64,000 nucleotides of DNA, from IMG/VR virus record IMGVR_UViG_3300044833_000060, positions 1 to 64,000 of that record, one strand, 5' to 3'. This document shows, piece after piece, positions 48,737-58,024 of this stretch. This DNA comes from a virus. A program made the translations under genes and the position numbers. The notes below the pieces were generated by a model. It worked only from the letters and a program-made list of their open reading frames with translations, had not been told where the DNA came from and made no database searches. The first letter of the stretch is position 1. Each line of letters opens with the position of its first letter.

Positions 48737-50265
48737 TCCTCATCATCGCGAGTCTCGTCTTAGTAGGCTCAGCTTTCGGGCAGCACACGAACAACAATAC
48801 CTCGTCGTGCGCAGATTCGACTTCGCCCTGTAATGGAGTGGGCGTACAGCCATTCCTGAGTAACCCCGCTGATACCGGAGACGAAACCCCAACCGTTAAC
48901 CCATTAGCGAGCTTCGTTTCTACCCTTCCAATTAAGTCCTTGCTCTACCCGAGCGCAACTACTCGGGTTGCTTGCGAAGACCAGCCGTGGTTCTTGAACA
49001 CTGGCGGCTTTAACGGCCACAAAAACATAGGCATGGACGAAAGCAACCTCGCGCAGAGATTAGAGCAAGCAACAGCCATGAAGACGGCTGGCTGCGACTT
49101 GATGATCGAAGATTATTACGGTTGCGCAGGCTCCTGTGGCCAGCCTCCCGCGCACAACTTTGAACTCTCGGCGACGACGGGATTCGTTGCTGGCATCGCC
49201 GCCAATCCCACTACTACCCCGAAGTTTGCCATCATGATCGACGGAGGAGCGATCAGCGGCTCTGGCACTGGTCAGTGTCCAAGTTCCAGTTCGCCTTCGG
49301 AAACCTGCATAGAAGCCGCGCTTAACGCACAGCTTGACTACATGTGCGTGAACTGGCTCTATCAACCCTACTACGAGACGAATGTGAACAATGGTCATCC
49401 CATTGTTCTTTACTTCCTAAGTCAGTCGGCAACCTGGTCAGGCACGAACTTCAATACCGTCTTTGGAGTAGTAGCGGCACACGCCACTGCCGGAAACTCT
49501 TGCGGCTCTGGCCACACTTACACCGCGACCGTAGATTTCCTCGACGAGAATTCAGGAGCATTTAGCGAGACTGGCATCGCTGGCGGGTATGCTTGGCCCC
49601 AGCCGAATACCTACTCGATCACGAATCAGTTTCACTGGCAAGGGCCGGGGTCGTTCGATTACCTCGCTGACTTTTATTCTCATGCCCGGTCGAATCCAAC
49701 AAAGATCGCGATGGGCGTTCTCTATAAAGGATTCAATGACCACGGGGCGAGTTGGGGATCGAATCGGACAATTGCCCAACAGTGCGGCGGGGTTCTCGGC
49801 CTAACTGCGGCCAAGATTGGCGCTTCGGGCTATAACTCATCCAGTCAGTTGCAATACGTTCAAGTGGCCACATGGAACGACTACGAAGAGGGAACGGAAA
49901 TAGAAACCGGACTCGACAACTGCATAACCATCGGAACGCCAACTATTGCTGGTGGAACGATATCGTGGCCGCTTATCAAAAGCGACACGACCTACGCATC
50001 GACCTCAACCATCAGCAGCTTTCAAATCTGGACCGGAACGACAATCCCGACCACTCTCTTCGCTTCGGGAATCTCTCCGTCAGTTACCTCAATCACCTCC
50101 CCTACCTTGTCCACTGGACAAAGTGCATGGGTCTATGCGGTCGGCGGACCATTGATCCAGAACCGGTTATCGCTCCCATCGGCAGCACCAAGCGGAGTTT
50201 GTAAAGGCGTCACCTTTACCGGGGGAATCACTACTACCGGCGGAATCATAATCCCATGCATGTAA
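48721..50265 (+). CDS. secreted GH71/GH99-like glycosidase, 514 aa
   Basis: 'MRSQIILIIASLVLVGSAFG' is a signal peptide. The TIM-barrel part includes 'RLEQATAMKTAGCDLMIEDY' and 'GHPIVLYFLS', then 'VQVATWNDYEEGTEIETGLD', the hallmark W-N-D-Y-x-E-G-T of GH71 (alpha-1,3-glucanase) and GH99-like enzymes. A C-terminal FN3-like domain follows. It likely acts on a host polysaccharide in the periplasm or outside. Confidence 0.78.
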   Translation: MRSQIILIIASLVLVGSAFGQHTNNNTSSCADSTSPCNGVGVQPFLSNPADTGDETPTVNPLASFVSTLPIKSLLYPSATTRVACEDQPWFLNTGGFNGHKNIGMDESNLAQRLEQATAMKTAGCDLMIEDYYGCAGSCGQPPAHNFELSATTGFVAGIAANPTTTPKFAIMIDGGAISGSGTGQCPSSSSPSETCIEAALNAQLDYMCVNWLYQPYYETNVNNGHPIVLYFLSQSATWSGTNFNTVFGVVAAHATAGNSCGSGHTYTATVDFLDENSGAFSETGIAGGYAWPQPNTYSITNQFHWQGPGSFDYLADFYSHARSNPTKIAMGVLYKGFNDHGASWGSNRTIAQQCGGVLGLTAAKIGASGYNSSSQLQYVQVATWNDYEEGTEIETGLDNCITIGTPTIAGGTISWPLIKSDTTYASTSTISSFQIWTGTTIPTTLFASGISPSVTSITSPTLSTGQSAWVYAVGGPLIQNRLSLPSAAPSGVCKGVTFTGGITTTGGIIIPCM

Positions 50266-51935
50266 TGAAAGCTATCTTCGCGGGTCTCTTATTTGTGTCG
50301 ATTGCTTCGGCGCAGATGATTTTCAATGGTGCGCCCGGATTCTCCGTGCCCAACGATCCCACGGTTGGCACCACGTTAAATGGCACAGCAATCATCGGTT
50401 CGACTGGGGCCATCGGAGCGACCACGACCGCAGCCCAACAAATCTACATCGTGGTAGACAATGCTGGAACGACTGGCAGTGCAACCTTAGCTTATTCCGG
50501 GATCGCTAAATGTACCTTCGACACCTCAGTTCCTAATGCAGCGAACTACTTCGTCATTGAATCTCCTTCGTTCAATGGTCAGTGTCATGCGCAACCAACC
50601 GCTCCCACCAGTGGATGGGTTATCGGTTTCCTTTACGATTCCTTAACGACCATCGGACAGACTTCGCGCGTCATCGTCTCCCCATTCCCGATCAGCGGTG
50701 TTGGTTCTATCCCTGTGCCTCTTATGGTGGGCGGCACATCGTTCATCGGGTTCACGGAAGATCCGTTTTGCGCCATCAATTCTCCCTTAGATATTCTCTG
50801 CGACCTGAATGTCGGAGGAGGAAATTCAGAACTTGTTTTCAATGCGAACGGCGCGAATCAAATCCTCGCCTATACCAACGTTCCCCAAGGCTTTACCGCA
50901 TTACAAACATTCATCGCCGGCCTTACCGCAACTGGGCCGATAAATGCGAACGGTGGATTGAGTACAACGACACTGAGTGCGACTGGACCCGTCACCGCTA
51001 GCGCAGGGATCACCACAACGACACTCGGAACTACGGGGCCAGGGGCTGGCGGAAATGCTGAAACGCAGGGAGCAGTTCCGAATTTGGCCGCGTCCCCGAA
51101 CAGCATCATCGTTAACGGTGCCCCGAACTCTGTCACTTCGCCTTACTTTCAATATTGGCCGGGTGCGCCGGGGACGGGATTGTTTCTCGGTACAGCCTCA
51201 GCCGCGGCTACTTTCGGAACTTGCGTGTTTAGTGCTGGTGCAGTTACTTCGTGTCCCGTCAGTTCTGGTGGCACCTATGGCGAGACGCCTGGATGCTGGT
51301 TAACTGGCGGCGGCGGTACTGGGGCTCTCTGCACGTTCACGATGTCCGGTACTGCAATCGCTACAGTGGTGATATCTCCCGGCGGCGTTGCATACACTTC
51401 GGCTCCAACGGTGAACGCGACCAAGGAAGTCGCAGTCTCTCAAGTTCCCTTGCCAATTAGCGGCGCGGTCACGGCGGCGGATGTAACCTGCGGCACTGGC
51501 GGAACGATTTCTTCCTGCGCGTCGGCCACAACAATTCCGGGACTGAGTTTCACCCTGCCCTTACTGGCTACGAACTGGACGATGGACTGTGATTTAGTCG
51601 TAGGTCAGGCCACGGCGGCAACGGCAAATCAGTGGCTCATTCAAACCGCAACCAACGGCGTAACTAATACCACTGCCTCCTACACAATGGCCACCGCAGC
51701 TACGGCAGCTATGGCGGTTGGCGCGGTCACCGATCAAGCCTCGACTACCACAGCCTTTCAAATCTCGCCATCGTGGACGCTGGGCGGCACTGCGACCAAG
51801 ATGCCGGTGCACATCCACGCGCTACTTGAAGGGGTTTCGGTATCTGGAACCGTGGTCAATCTGCAGGTGCTCGCGCCGACCGTGGCCGACCTGCTCACCA
51901 TTTACCGAGGGGCTTCGTGCTCACTGCATCAGTGA
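50265..51935 (+). CDS. secreted fibre-like protein with short repeats, 556 aa
   Basis: The signal peptide 'MKAIFAGLLFVSIASAQ' is followed by a beta-rich region. Short stalk repeats around residues 225-265 read T-x-x-A/T-T-G-P ('TATGPINANGGLSTTTLS', 'ATGPVTASAGITTTTLG'). The C-terminal tip domain ends 'DLLTIYRGASCSLHQ' and resembles that of the protein at 19213. The start forms a TAATG overlap with the glycosidase stop. Confidence 0.75.
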   Translation: MKAIFAGLLFVSIASAQMIFNGAPGFSVPNDPTVGTTLNGTAIIGSTGAIGATTTAAQQIYIVVDNAGTTGSATLAYSGIAKCTFDTSVPNAANYFVIESPSFNGQCHAQPTAPTSGWVIGFLYDSLTTIGQTSRVIVSPFPISGVGSIPVPLMVGGTSFIGFTEDPFCAINSPLDILCDLNVGGGNSELVFNANGANQILAYTNVPQGFTALQTFIAGLTATGPINANGGLSTTTLSATGPVTASAGITTTTLGTTGPGAGGNAETQGAVPNLAASPNSIIVNGAPNSVTSPYFQYWPGAPGTGLFLGTASAAATFGTCVFSAGAVTSCPVSSGGTYGETPGCWLTGGGGTGALCTFTMSGTAIATVVISPGGVAYTSAPTVNATKEVAVSQVPLPISGAVTAADVTCGTGGTISSCASATTIPGLSFTLPLLATNWTMDCDLVVGQATAATANQWLIQTATNGVTNTTASYTMATAATAAMAVGAVTDQASTTTAFQISPSWTLGGTATKMPVHIHALLEGVSVSGTVVNLQVLAPTVADLLTIYRGASCSLHQ

Positions 51936-53791
51936 TGACTTACGTAAGACAGATTCTCGTAGCCGTGCTGCTCTGTGGCCTGAGTTACGCCCAGATCGGC
52001 CTCAACACTCCCGTGCAGATGAATGTGTGGGCCGTCCCCTATACGACATCCACTTATAGTCCAGATGGCCTCAACGTAGCCTGCCCGAACGGTGGAGGGG
52101 CGGTCGATACCTTTTTAGCGGCCAATGCTAGAGCAACCATCCTTCCGGGAACGGCGCGATGTGTCGATCAGACTCCTTCCGCAGGACCGTACTCAAGTCC
52201 GACCTACTCGTGGACCGGCTTCGACGCGATGGCGTTGAACTATCTGAATTCTTCGACCGGGCTTGCGGGAACCAGCGCCAATGCGACCGGACATCTTGCA
52301 TTCGTGGTTCAGCATCAGGCGAATCCATCGCTCTCGCCTCCCGGCTACACCCCGCCCTACATCGTTACCCAAGGCTGGGCCGATGCCGCAATCTGCGGAA
52401 CGGTGAATTCTCCCATCGGCTTTCTGTGGGCGGCAAATCAGATTTATCAAGCAGGCTGGCAAACCTGTTTCAAGATCAGCGGCACGAATTACTACTTTCA
52501 GACCACCAATGCTATTTCCTGCCTAACCGGATCGTCCACGCCCGCATTTACCATCGGCGGCACCAATATTTCGGATGGGGGATGCGTCTGGAACTACGTT
52601 GGGATCCATGCTCTACCTCAGGATGTAGTGACCAATGGGTGCTCCTCGACTGGCACTTACGGATTTGTGGCGCCGTGGCAAGCCGGTCAGCCTTATTCTC
52701 TCGGAAATCAGGTTACAGCCGCAACGCTGGTCACGGGAGGAGTTTGCTACAAAGTCACAACCGCTGGCACCAGTGGCGGCAGTCAGCCGGCTTGTATCAC
52801 TACGAACACCTGCGGCGCGACCGTTACCGACAATACGGTGACTTGGACCAAGGAAACCTCCAACGTCGTTCTCAATGCCACCACTGAGACGGGAGCGCCG
52901 GATTCTACTTGCACGGGATGCGGAACGGCCGGGTCGGCGAGCGTCTTAGCGCAAAGTTTCTTAGTGCCATTTGAGCAACCGTACATGGTGTGGGTGGCGC
53001 GGCTCAATCGCGATGTCATGATCCATACCTTAGCGGCGAACTATGGCCAGTATGTGGACTACGAGCGCTTTGGCTGGTCTCTGGGCGGAGAACATTCCCC
53101 CGAACTGATGACCATTGTCGAAACCGTTCTGCCTGTCGCCTTTCAAGATGACGAATCCCTGGAAGCGGAATGGGTGGGTGGGGCGGAAGTCATGATGCGA
53201 TTGAATTCGGCCTGGTGGGTGAATCATTGCCAAGGGACCGGCGGCTGCAATTTCAAAATGGTGGCGGCGGTGAATTGTGGTGCGGGACTTCCGAATACTC
53301 CCGGCGGGGTGGATTGTACTTGGGCTGCGGACGAAGCTCTCTATGCCGCCAGTTTGCCGGGTTACATCGTCGGATCGAATGGGGTAGCAGGGTTTCAATG
53401 CAATGGCTGCACTCAGCCTGGCGACCTTACGGCCAACGCCTCAGGCGCGCCAACCTCAAACGGAAATAGCCTCTGGCATCCGCTTCTCTACGGCAAAACC
53501 ACAATCATTGAGCAGATGGCGAATTGCTCGACTCCGGTCTCGACCTGCCCACAAGCCTCATCCGGAACGGCGGTCGGGGATCTACGAGTGATCTTGCCGT
53601 TCGCTACTCAGTCTGGAGTAAACATTTTGGAGATTTACGAGAAAGACTGGAAATGTGCGTTTCTCGGCACCAGTTGTTCAACGCAAGCCAGTTACTTACA
53701 AGCCTTCATCAATGCTTCGCAGGGAATCCCTACAGCCACCGGACAGACGGTTGGATCGGGAAATAGTGTTGGCGCGGGGACCATGCAATGA
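51935..53791 (+). CDS. secreted protein with carbohydrate-binding-like modules, 618 aa
   Basis: The signal peptide 'MTYVRQILVAVLLCGLSYAQ' is followed by a probable barrel-type enzyme domain in two parts. Between them are two copies of a ~60-residue module. The clearer one contains 'WQAGQPYSLGNQVTAATLV', 'CYKVTTAGTSGGSQP' and 'DNTVTWTKE'. This module resembles chitin-binding-like modules on phage tail proteins. 'GQYVDYERFGWSLGGEHSPE' could be an active-site region. Catalytic function not proven. Confidence 0.65.
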   Translation: MTYVRQILVAVLLCGLSYAQIGLNTPVQMNVWAVPYTTSTYSPDGLNVACPNGGGAVDTFLAANARATILPGTARCVDQTPSAGPYSSPTYSWTGFDAMALNYLNSSTGLAGTSANATGHLAFVVQHQANPSLSPPGYTPPYIVTQGWADAAICGTVNSPIGFLWAANQIYQAGWQTCFKISGTNYYFQTTNAISCLTGSSTPAFTIGGTNISDGGCVWNYVGIHALPQDVVTNGCSSTGTYGFVAPWQAGQPYSLGNQVTAATLVTGGVCYKVTTAGTSGGSQPACITTNTCGATVTDNTVTWTKETSNVVLNATTETGAPDSTCTGCGTAGSASVLAQSFLVPFEQPYMVWVARLNRDVMIHTLAANYGQYVDYERFGWSLGGEHSPELMTIVETVLPVAFQDDESLEAEWVGGAEVMMRLNSAWWVNHCQGTGGCNFKMVAAVNCGAGLPNTPGGVDCTWAADEALYAASLPGYIVGSNGVAGFQCNGCTQPGDLTANASGAPTSNGNSLWHPLLYGKTTIIEQMANCSTPVSTCPQASSGTAVGDLRVILPFATQSGVNILEIYEKDWKCAFLGTSCSTQASYLQAFINASQGIPTATGQTVGSGNSVGAGTMQ

Positions 53792-56100
53792 AAAAACTCT
53801 TACTGATCTTCCTTTCGATAGCCGGCCTCGCTGCGGCGCAGACCCAAATCAATTCGACTCCTAATCCGGTGACCGCCTTAGTGCTACCCGCTCTCACCGT
53901 GCCCCTGAGCGCCGTTCCTGTGACCATGCAATGCCTGACCGTACTGACGGATGGTACACAGAGCACCCCAGCGCTCTTGGCCGTATGGTCCAGTTCCAAT
54001 CCTGCAGTAGCCACCATCGTCTCTGGGCTGAATGGAGTGGCAACCATTGGCCTAGTTGCAGCGGGTACTACCACGATTTCCTGCTTCATGAGCGGGAAGA
54101 CCGGATCAAATACTCTGACGGTTACTGCCACCCCGACTATCACCGCTCCGAGCTGTGGAACGCCGCCCTGCGCTTTGCCGGGTGGAAGCAATGGCGCGGC
54201 ATATACCAGTTCACTGGCTGCGACGGGTGGCGTGTTGCCTTATACCTGGACTTGCCCGACCACATGCAGTAAGCCAGCATGGTTAAGCATCAATGCTTCC
54301 ACGGGCGCTTTGACCGGCACAGCAGCTACCGGCAGCACGACTTTTACCATTCAGGTGTGCGATAGCACCAGCCCTACTCCATCCTGCAATACGCTTTCGG
54401 TCACTCTTGCGGTGACTAGCAGTTGTGGACCTCCGACATACAGTTGCTCACGAACCGACACTTCACCCCTATCTTATGCCGCTTCCCTTGTTCCTCCTCA
54501 AATGGGAGCGAATTCCTGTAGCGCGGGAAGTTTGGCAGCCTGCGGAAACCTGGTCGGAGCTGGAACCTTAGTCAACGACCCGTTCTTGTCGAATCCGGTC
54601 ATGCGCCTTACCGATAACACTACGAGTCGGGCGGACCAGCCGAACGTCACCAACGTTGCCGATATCAGCGGATCGGGCGATGAGATGCATTTCAGTTGCG
54701 ACTCGTCCATGGTTACCGTGGGAAGTATTAATAGTTGGGCCTTCCCCATGAATTTCACCTGGGGTTCGGCACCCACGAAGATGTACGCCACCTCGTTCGG
54801 AAATGGCGGACTCTACTTCTCGGGTGCGAATGGCGGCATGGCATGGGGCCACGTATGTCCGAGCAATGCCAACGTTCTATACATCCTGAATGGCACCGTG
54901 TTGGGGCATTATAACCTTGCGGGAAATTGCCCGACGTGTACCGCGCCATCCGTGGTTACCGACTTTGACTTCGCCAGTTCCGCGAATTGCTTGGGAACCT
55001 ATACGTCCACTTGGGCGGATTTTGGTGGAGGCGATCAGTTTGATACGGACTATGCTGTTGGCTTTTCAAAAACCGGTGGACAGGGTACAGGAACGAAATT
55101 AGCGGTCTGGCGCAAAGGCTTTGGCTGTCGCGTACTCGATACTTCCACGGATACCGTGACTGGCGATTGGGGTCCGACCGGCGTCATTCCCGGCACGCCC
55201 TGCACCGGAACCATTCACAACGACAAGATTGCCAAGGTTGGCGGGAGCGCCGGATCTGTTCTCTGGGCAATCACGGGCGCATCGGCGGGATGTGGAACGT
55301 CAGCGGCAACCCAACCGTGGCAGTGGAATTATGCCAGCTCTACCTTGACCGGAAGCATTTCTTCGGCCTGCACCGGAGTTCATTGTTCTGGCCATTGGAC
55401 CGAGGGATTATCCACCTTCGCGAACAATCCTGGCGATGTTGCTCCGAATGCACTGACGGTCAGACCTTTAACCACTCCCGGAACAGGAACTGGCATCACT
55501 CCGGTTTATCCCGTGGTTGCGCCAACGGACTCCCATTTCGGCTGGAACCAACTCATCGACTCGCAACCATTCTTAGGAACCTTTTCGCGCTTTACCGGCT
55601 TACCTCCCGTGGCCGCATGGGAAAACGAGGTAGTCGGCTTCCAGCCCATTTCGAGCGGCAAGCAGTATCGCTTCGCCTCCACCTATAACACTGGAGTGAG
55701 TCCCTATTTCTCTACCCAATACGCGATCGGCAGCGTTTCCCAGGACGGCAAGTATTTCATATTCTCTTCCGACTGGATGAACACACTGGGCTCCATCAGC
55801 GGCGGAAGTACCTGCGTTCCTCACGGCCCGAATTGGGCAGCTTCCACTGTCTACGCGGCTACGCCCTACTTGTCGAGTTTCCCTGCCAATGGCGGGGTCA
55901 TCAAGCCGACTTCAGGAAATGCTGGTGGATATTCCTACAAAGCCTCCACTGCCGGTACGAGTGGATTAGCGCCTCCTACGTGGCCACAGACAGTTGGTGG
56001 AACCGTTGCCGATGGCAGCACCTTGGTCTGGACAAACGTTGACGCCGAAGGGACAACGAAAGCCTGTCGCGGTGATGTATTTGTCGTCCTCTTGCAGTAA
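53788..56100 (+). CDS. secreted multi-domain Ig / propeller protein, 770 aa
   Basis: The signal peptide 'MKKLLLIFLSIAGLAAAQ' is followed by a Big2-type Ig domain ('LLAVWSSSNPAVATIVSGLN') and a He_PIG-type Ig domain ('YTWTCPTTC...LSINASTGALTGTA'). A large beta-propeller-like region follows. At the C-terminus is one copy of the module also present in the gene at 51935 ('YSYKASTAGTSGLAPPTW', 'DGSTLVWTN'). Probably a large adhesin-like or polysaccharide-binding protein. Confidence 0.75.
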   Translation: MKKLLLIFLSIAGLAAAQTQINSTPNPVTALVLPALTVPLSAVPVTMQCLTVLTDGTQSTPALLAVWSSSNPAVATIVSGLNGVATIGLVAAGTTTISCFMSGKTGSNTLTVTATPTITAPSCGTPPCALPGGSNGAAYTSSLAATGGVLPYTWTCPTTCSKPAWLSINASTGALTGTAATGSTTFTIQVCDSTSPTPSCNTLSVTLAVTSSCGPPTYSCSRTDTSPLSYAASLVPPQMGANSCSAGSLAACGNLVGAGTLVNDPFLSNPVMRLTDNTTSRADQPNVTNVADISGSGDEMHFSCDSSMVTVGSINSWAFPMNFTWGSAPTKMYATSFGNGGLYFSGANGGMAWGHVCPSNANVLYILNGTVLGHYNLAGNCPTCTAPSVVTDFDFASSANCLGTYTSTWADFGGGDQFDTDYAVGFSKTGGQGTGTKLAVWRKGFGCRVLDTSTDTVTGDWGPTGVIPGTPCTGTIHNDKIAKVGGSAGSVLWAITGASAGCGTSAATQPWQWNYASSTLTGSISSACTGVHCSGHWTEGLSTFANNPGDVAPNALTVRPLTTPGTGTGITPVYPVVAPTDSHFGWNQLIDSQPFLGTFSRFTGLPPVAAWENEVVGFQPISSGKQYRFASTYNTGVSPYFSTQYAIGSVSQDGKYFIFSSDWMNTLGSISGGSTCVPHGPNWAASTVYAATPYLSSFPANGGVIKPTSGNAGGYSYKASTAGTSGLAPPTWPQTVGGTVADGSTLVWTNVDAEGTTKACRGDVFVVLLQ

Positions 56101-56122
56101 TTGAAAAGAAGGAGTTTCTCAA

Positions 56123-56482
56123 ATGAAAACTGTACACACACTGATCATCGCAGGGGCAATCATTATAGCCGGAGCGCTGGCTGGACTCGCGCAAAGCTAT
56201 GGCGGATTCACCTTCGGCCCGATTGCCCCAGCCGTGGCGAATTGCCCCATTGGTCAGGCAAATTACGCCACATTGTGCTCCGTGGGAACGTCACCAACGA
56301 GCTACGCGACCTACGTCAGTTACAACTTGGGAGCATACCAACCCCTGATCCCGCCTCCTGCTCCAGTAGGCGTGACTTCCTTCAATAAGCGCACTGGAGA
56401 CATTCAATTGACGGATCTGGACGTGCAACAGGCTGGCGTAAAAGTCTCTACGACCGTGACGGCAGTTTCTACCGTTCAGTAA
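56123..56482 (+). CDS. secreted short fibre-like protein, 119 aa
   Basis: 'MKTVHTLIIAGAIIIAGALA' and 'GLAQ' form a signal peptide. The motif 'GVTSFNKRTGDIQLTDLDVQ' is the S-F-N-G/K-R-T-G-x-V/I-x-L repeat of phage tail fibres and collar proteins. AAGGAG lies 11 bases upstream. Last rightward gene. Confidence 0.75.
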   Translation: MKTVHTLIIAGAIIIAGALAGLAQSYGGFTFGPIAPAVANCPIGQANYATLCSVGTSPTSYATYVSYNLGAYQPLIPPPAPVGVTSFNKRTGDIQLTDLDVQQAGVKVSTTVTAVSTVQ

Positions 56483-56657
56483 GAGCGTGGTGGTCTAGTT
56501 GGTCCTGAGGTTTGTGGCACCAGAATTTAGGCGGCGTTTGTTCATCATGCTCTAGGATTCGAGTCGGATCGGCGCACGTGGTTACCTCTTCGTTCTCCAA
56601 TTTACCCAAGCAATTGCATTCGGTATGGGGATCGCCAATTTCTCCAGAACACGTCAT
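56469..56657 (-). CDS. Cys-rich small protein or frame-shifted tail, 62 aa
   Basis: It contains 'CSGEIGDPHTECNCLG' and two further Cys. It overlaps the end of the secreted gene at 56602 by 56 bases in another frame. Either it is a separate Cys-rich protein, or it is the original C-terminus of that protein displaced by a frameshift. It runs against the last late gene. Confidence 0.45.
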   Translation of the reverse strand: MTCSGEIGDPHTECNCLGKLENEEVTTCADPTRILEHDEQTPPKFWCHKPQDQLDHHALTER

Positions 56658-56964
56658 TGCGTAAGCGCATCTCCGTCTTGCGGGTCACCTTGACGGCTGG
56701 CACGTCGGGCGGCTCGGGCGCGTCGCATGACGGAATTTTTGGCACAATACCTACTTGCTGAAGGCTGCCTGTATAGCAAGCTACTGACTCCACTTTTTCA
56801 CCGCATTCGTCTGGGAAGATGTCTTTGATAGCCTTCGTGGATTTCCCGAAGGTGATTGTTTTGTCACAACTATCGGTTGTCGTCGGCAGAATGGTATGGT
56901 TTTCGGTTGTTTGCCCTACTGCTGTACCCACCAAAACCAGCAATGCTAAAAAGTAAGGTCTCAT
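56602..56964 (-). CDS. small secreted protein, 120 aa
   Basis: 'MRPYFLALLVLVGTAVGQ' is a signal peptide nearly the same as that of the next gene ('MKTYFLALLVLCLG'). Mature part has four Cys and is Lys/Glu-rich. ATGA overlap with the gene at 56961. Function unknown. Confidence 0.6.
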   Translation of the reverse strand: MRPYFLALLVLVGTAVGQTTENHTILPTTTDSCDKTITFGKSTKAIKDIFPDECGEKVESVACYTGSLQQVGIVPKIPSCDAPEPPDVPAVKVTRKTEMRLRNDVFWRNWRSPYRMQLLG

Positions 56965-57284
56965 CGTCCAACCTCGTCTTTCCTTGGCAGCCGACATGAT
57001 GGCTTGTGTTTATGATCTTCAGAGCCGCCCGAGATTTCCCCATTCTTCGACGCGCCCATGACACCGCCGTCAGGTAAGACTTGCACATATCCTACCGGGC
57101 ATTGCCAAAATCCTGGCATTGCATATTTATCCCAGTACGGGTGGGCAATCCACAATGGGTCTGGGTTTTCTCCAGTCGCGTGCGGCACAGGATAAGTCCC
57201 GTGAGTCTGGGTACGCTGCGTCTGACTTTCGCATCGTGCCAGTCCCAAGCAAAGTACCAGTAGTGCCAAAAAGTAAGTTTTCAT
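56961..57284 (-). CDS. small secreted protein, 107 aa
   Basis: The signal peptide 'MKTYFLALLVLCLGLARC' is followed by 'WIAHPYWDKYAMPGFWQCPV' and a basic tail. GGAGGAG lies directly before ATG. Signal peptide shared with the gene at 56602, suggesting duplication of the leader. Function unknown. Confidence 0.6.
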   Translation of the reverse strand: MKTYFLALLVLCLGLARCESQTQRTQTHGTYPVPHATGENPDPLWIAHPYWDKYAMPGFWQCPVGYVQVLPDGGVMGASKNGEISGGSEDHKHKPSCRLPRKDEVGR

Positions 57285-57326
57285 TTCTCCTCCAATACTT
57301 TCTTTACAGCGGGATCGCCTCCTCTT

Positions 57327-57491
57327 TCAAATACAGCATTTTCCGCAGTGATTTGAGGGGTCTGGACAGTGGCACTCACAAGCGCATAAGTGCGGCCACA
57401 TGATCTCAATTCCTGAGTAGGTGCGACTGCGCCGAATCGTCAACCTTGGCAAATAGCGCCAAAACTTCCAAAGTTTCAGTCTCAGTTTCAT
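57327..57491 (-). CDS. small zinc-ribbon protein, 54 aa
   Basis: A basic N-terminus 'MKLRLKLWKFWRYLPRLTI' is followed by 'CACECHCPDPSNHCGKCC', a dense Cys/His cluster. A purine-rich ribosome site precedes the ATG. Function unknown. Confidence 0.6.
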   Translation of the reverse strand: MKLRLKLWKFWRYLPRLTIRRSRTYSGIEIMWPHLCACECHCPDPSNHCGKCCI

Positions 57492-57560
57492 TTCCCTTTT
57501 TCCCTTTCGTCGCACCTGTTTCAATCCTTCGTAGATTCTTTACTTGGGAGAGCCGGGCTT

Positions 57561-57701
57561 TCACCTCGAAAGATGCTGAATTGCCTGTAATATCTGGTCG
57601 AGCATCAAACACAATCCAACGGAGGTTACGCAAAGCACCGCAAATATCCCCAGTAGTAATTTCTCGTTCATATCGGAGCGTTCCTCTTCCTGCGTTGCCA
57701 T
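57561..57701 (-). CDS. small membrane protein, 46 aa
   Basis: It starts 'MATQEEERSDMNEKLLLGIF' and has a single membrane span ('LLLGIFAVLCVTSVGLCLML'). AGGAG lies 7 bases before ATG. A second in-frame ATG at 57671 is possible. Confidence 0.6.
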   Translation of the reverse strand: MATQEEERSDMNEKLLLGIFAVLCVTSVGLCLMLDQILQAIQHLSR

Positions 57702-57797
57702 TCACTTCTCCTCTTTCTTCCTTGTTTGATCTCGGAAGTTCAGCCGCGTGGTAACCTCTCCCTCTCGATACGCGGCCTATGAGCGGAGTCAATCAGT

Positions 57798-57896
57798 TCA
57801 AAACGGCCAACGGTAGTAAGCGCAAATTATCCAGAGCAGCCCAAGGACGATAAGGAGGAAGCCTGGGAACATGTCGGAATTTATAAAATTAAACAT
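57798..57896 (-). CDS. tiny membrane protein, 32 aa
   Basis: It starts 'MFNFINSDMFPGFLLIVLGL' and ends 'CAYYRWPF'. Single span. No clear ribosome site. Reported because hydrophobic microproteins recur in this operon. Confidence 0.45.
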   Translation of the reverse strand: MFNFINSDMFPGFLLIVLGLLWIICAYYRWPF

Positions 57897-58024
57897 TGGA
57901 ATCAGGAGTACTAAACGTTTAATAATGTTCAACAGTCTCTGGAAGTTTGTCAATTTTCACTTCCTGTTCTGCTCGTTCTTCTGAGCGATTGGCGTTGATC
58001 CGCAGACTTCACGGTGTTTGATTT

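Noticed and set aside
56483-56601. Possible tRNA (a GGATTCGAGTC stretch near 56550)
   Set aside because: It resembles a T-loop but no acceptor stem, D-arm or anticodon arm can be formed around it.
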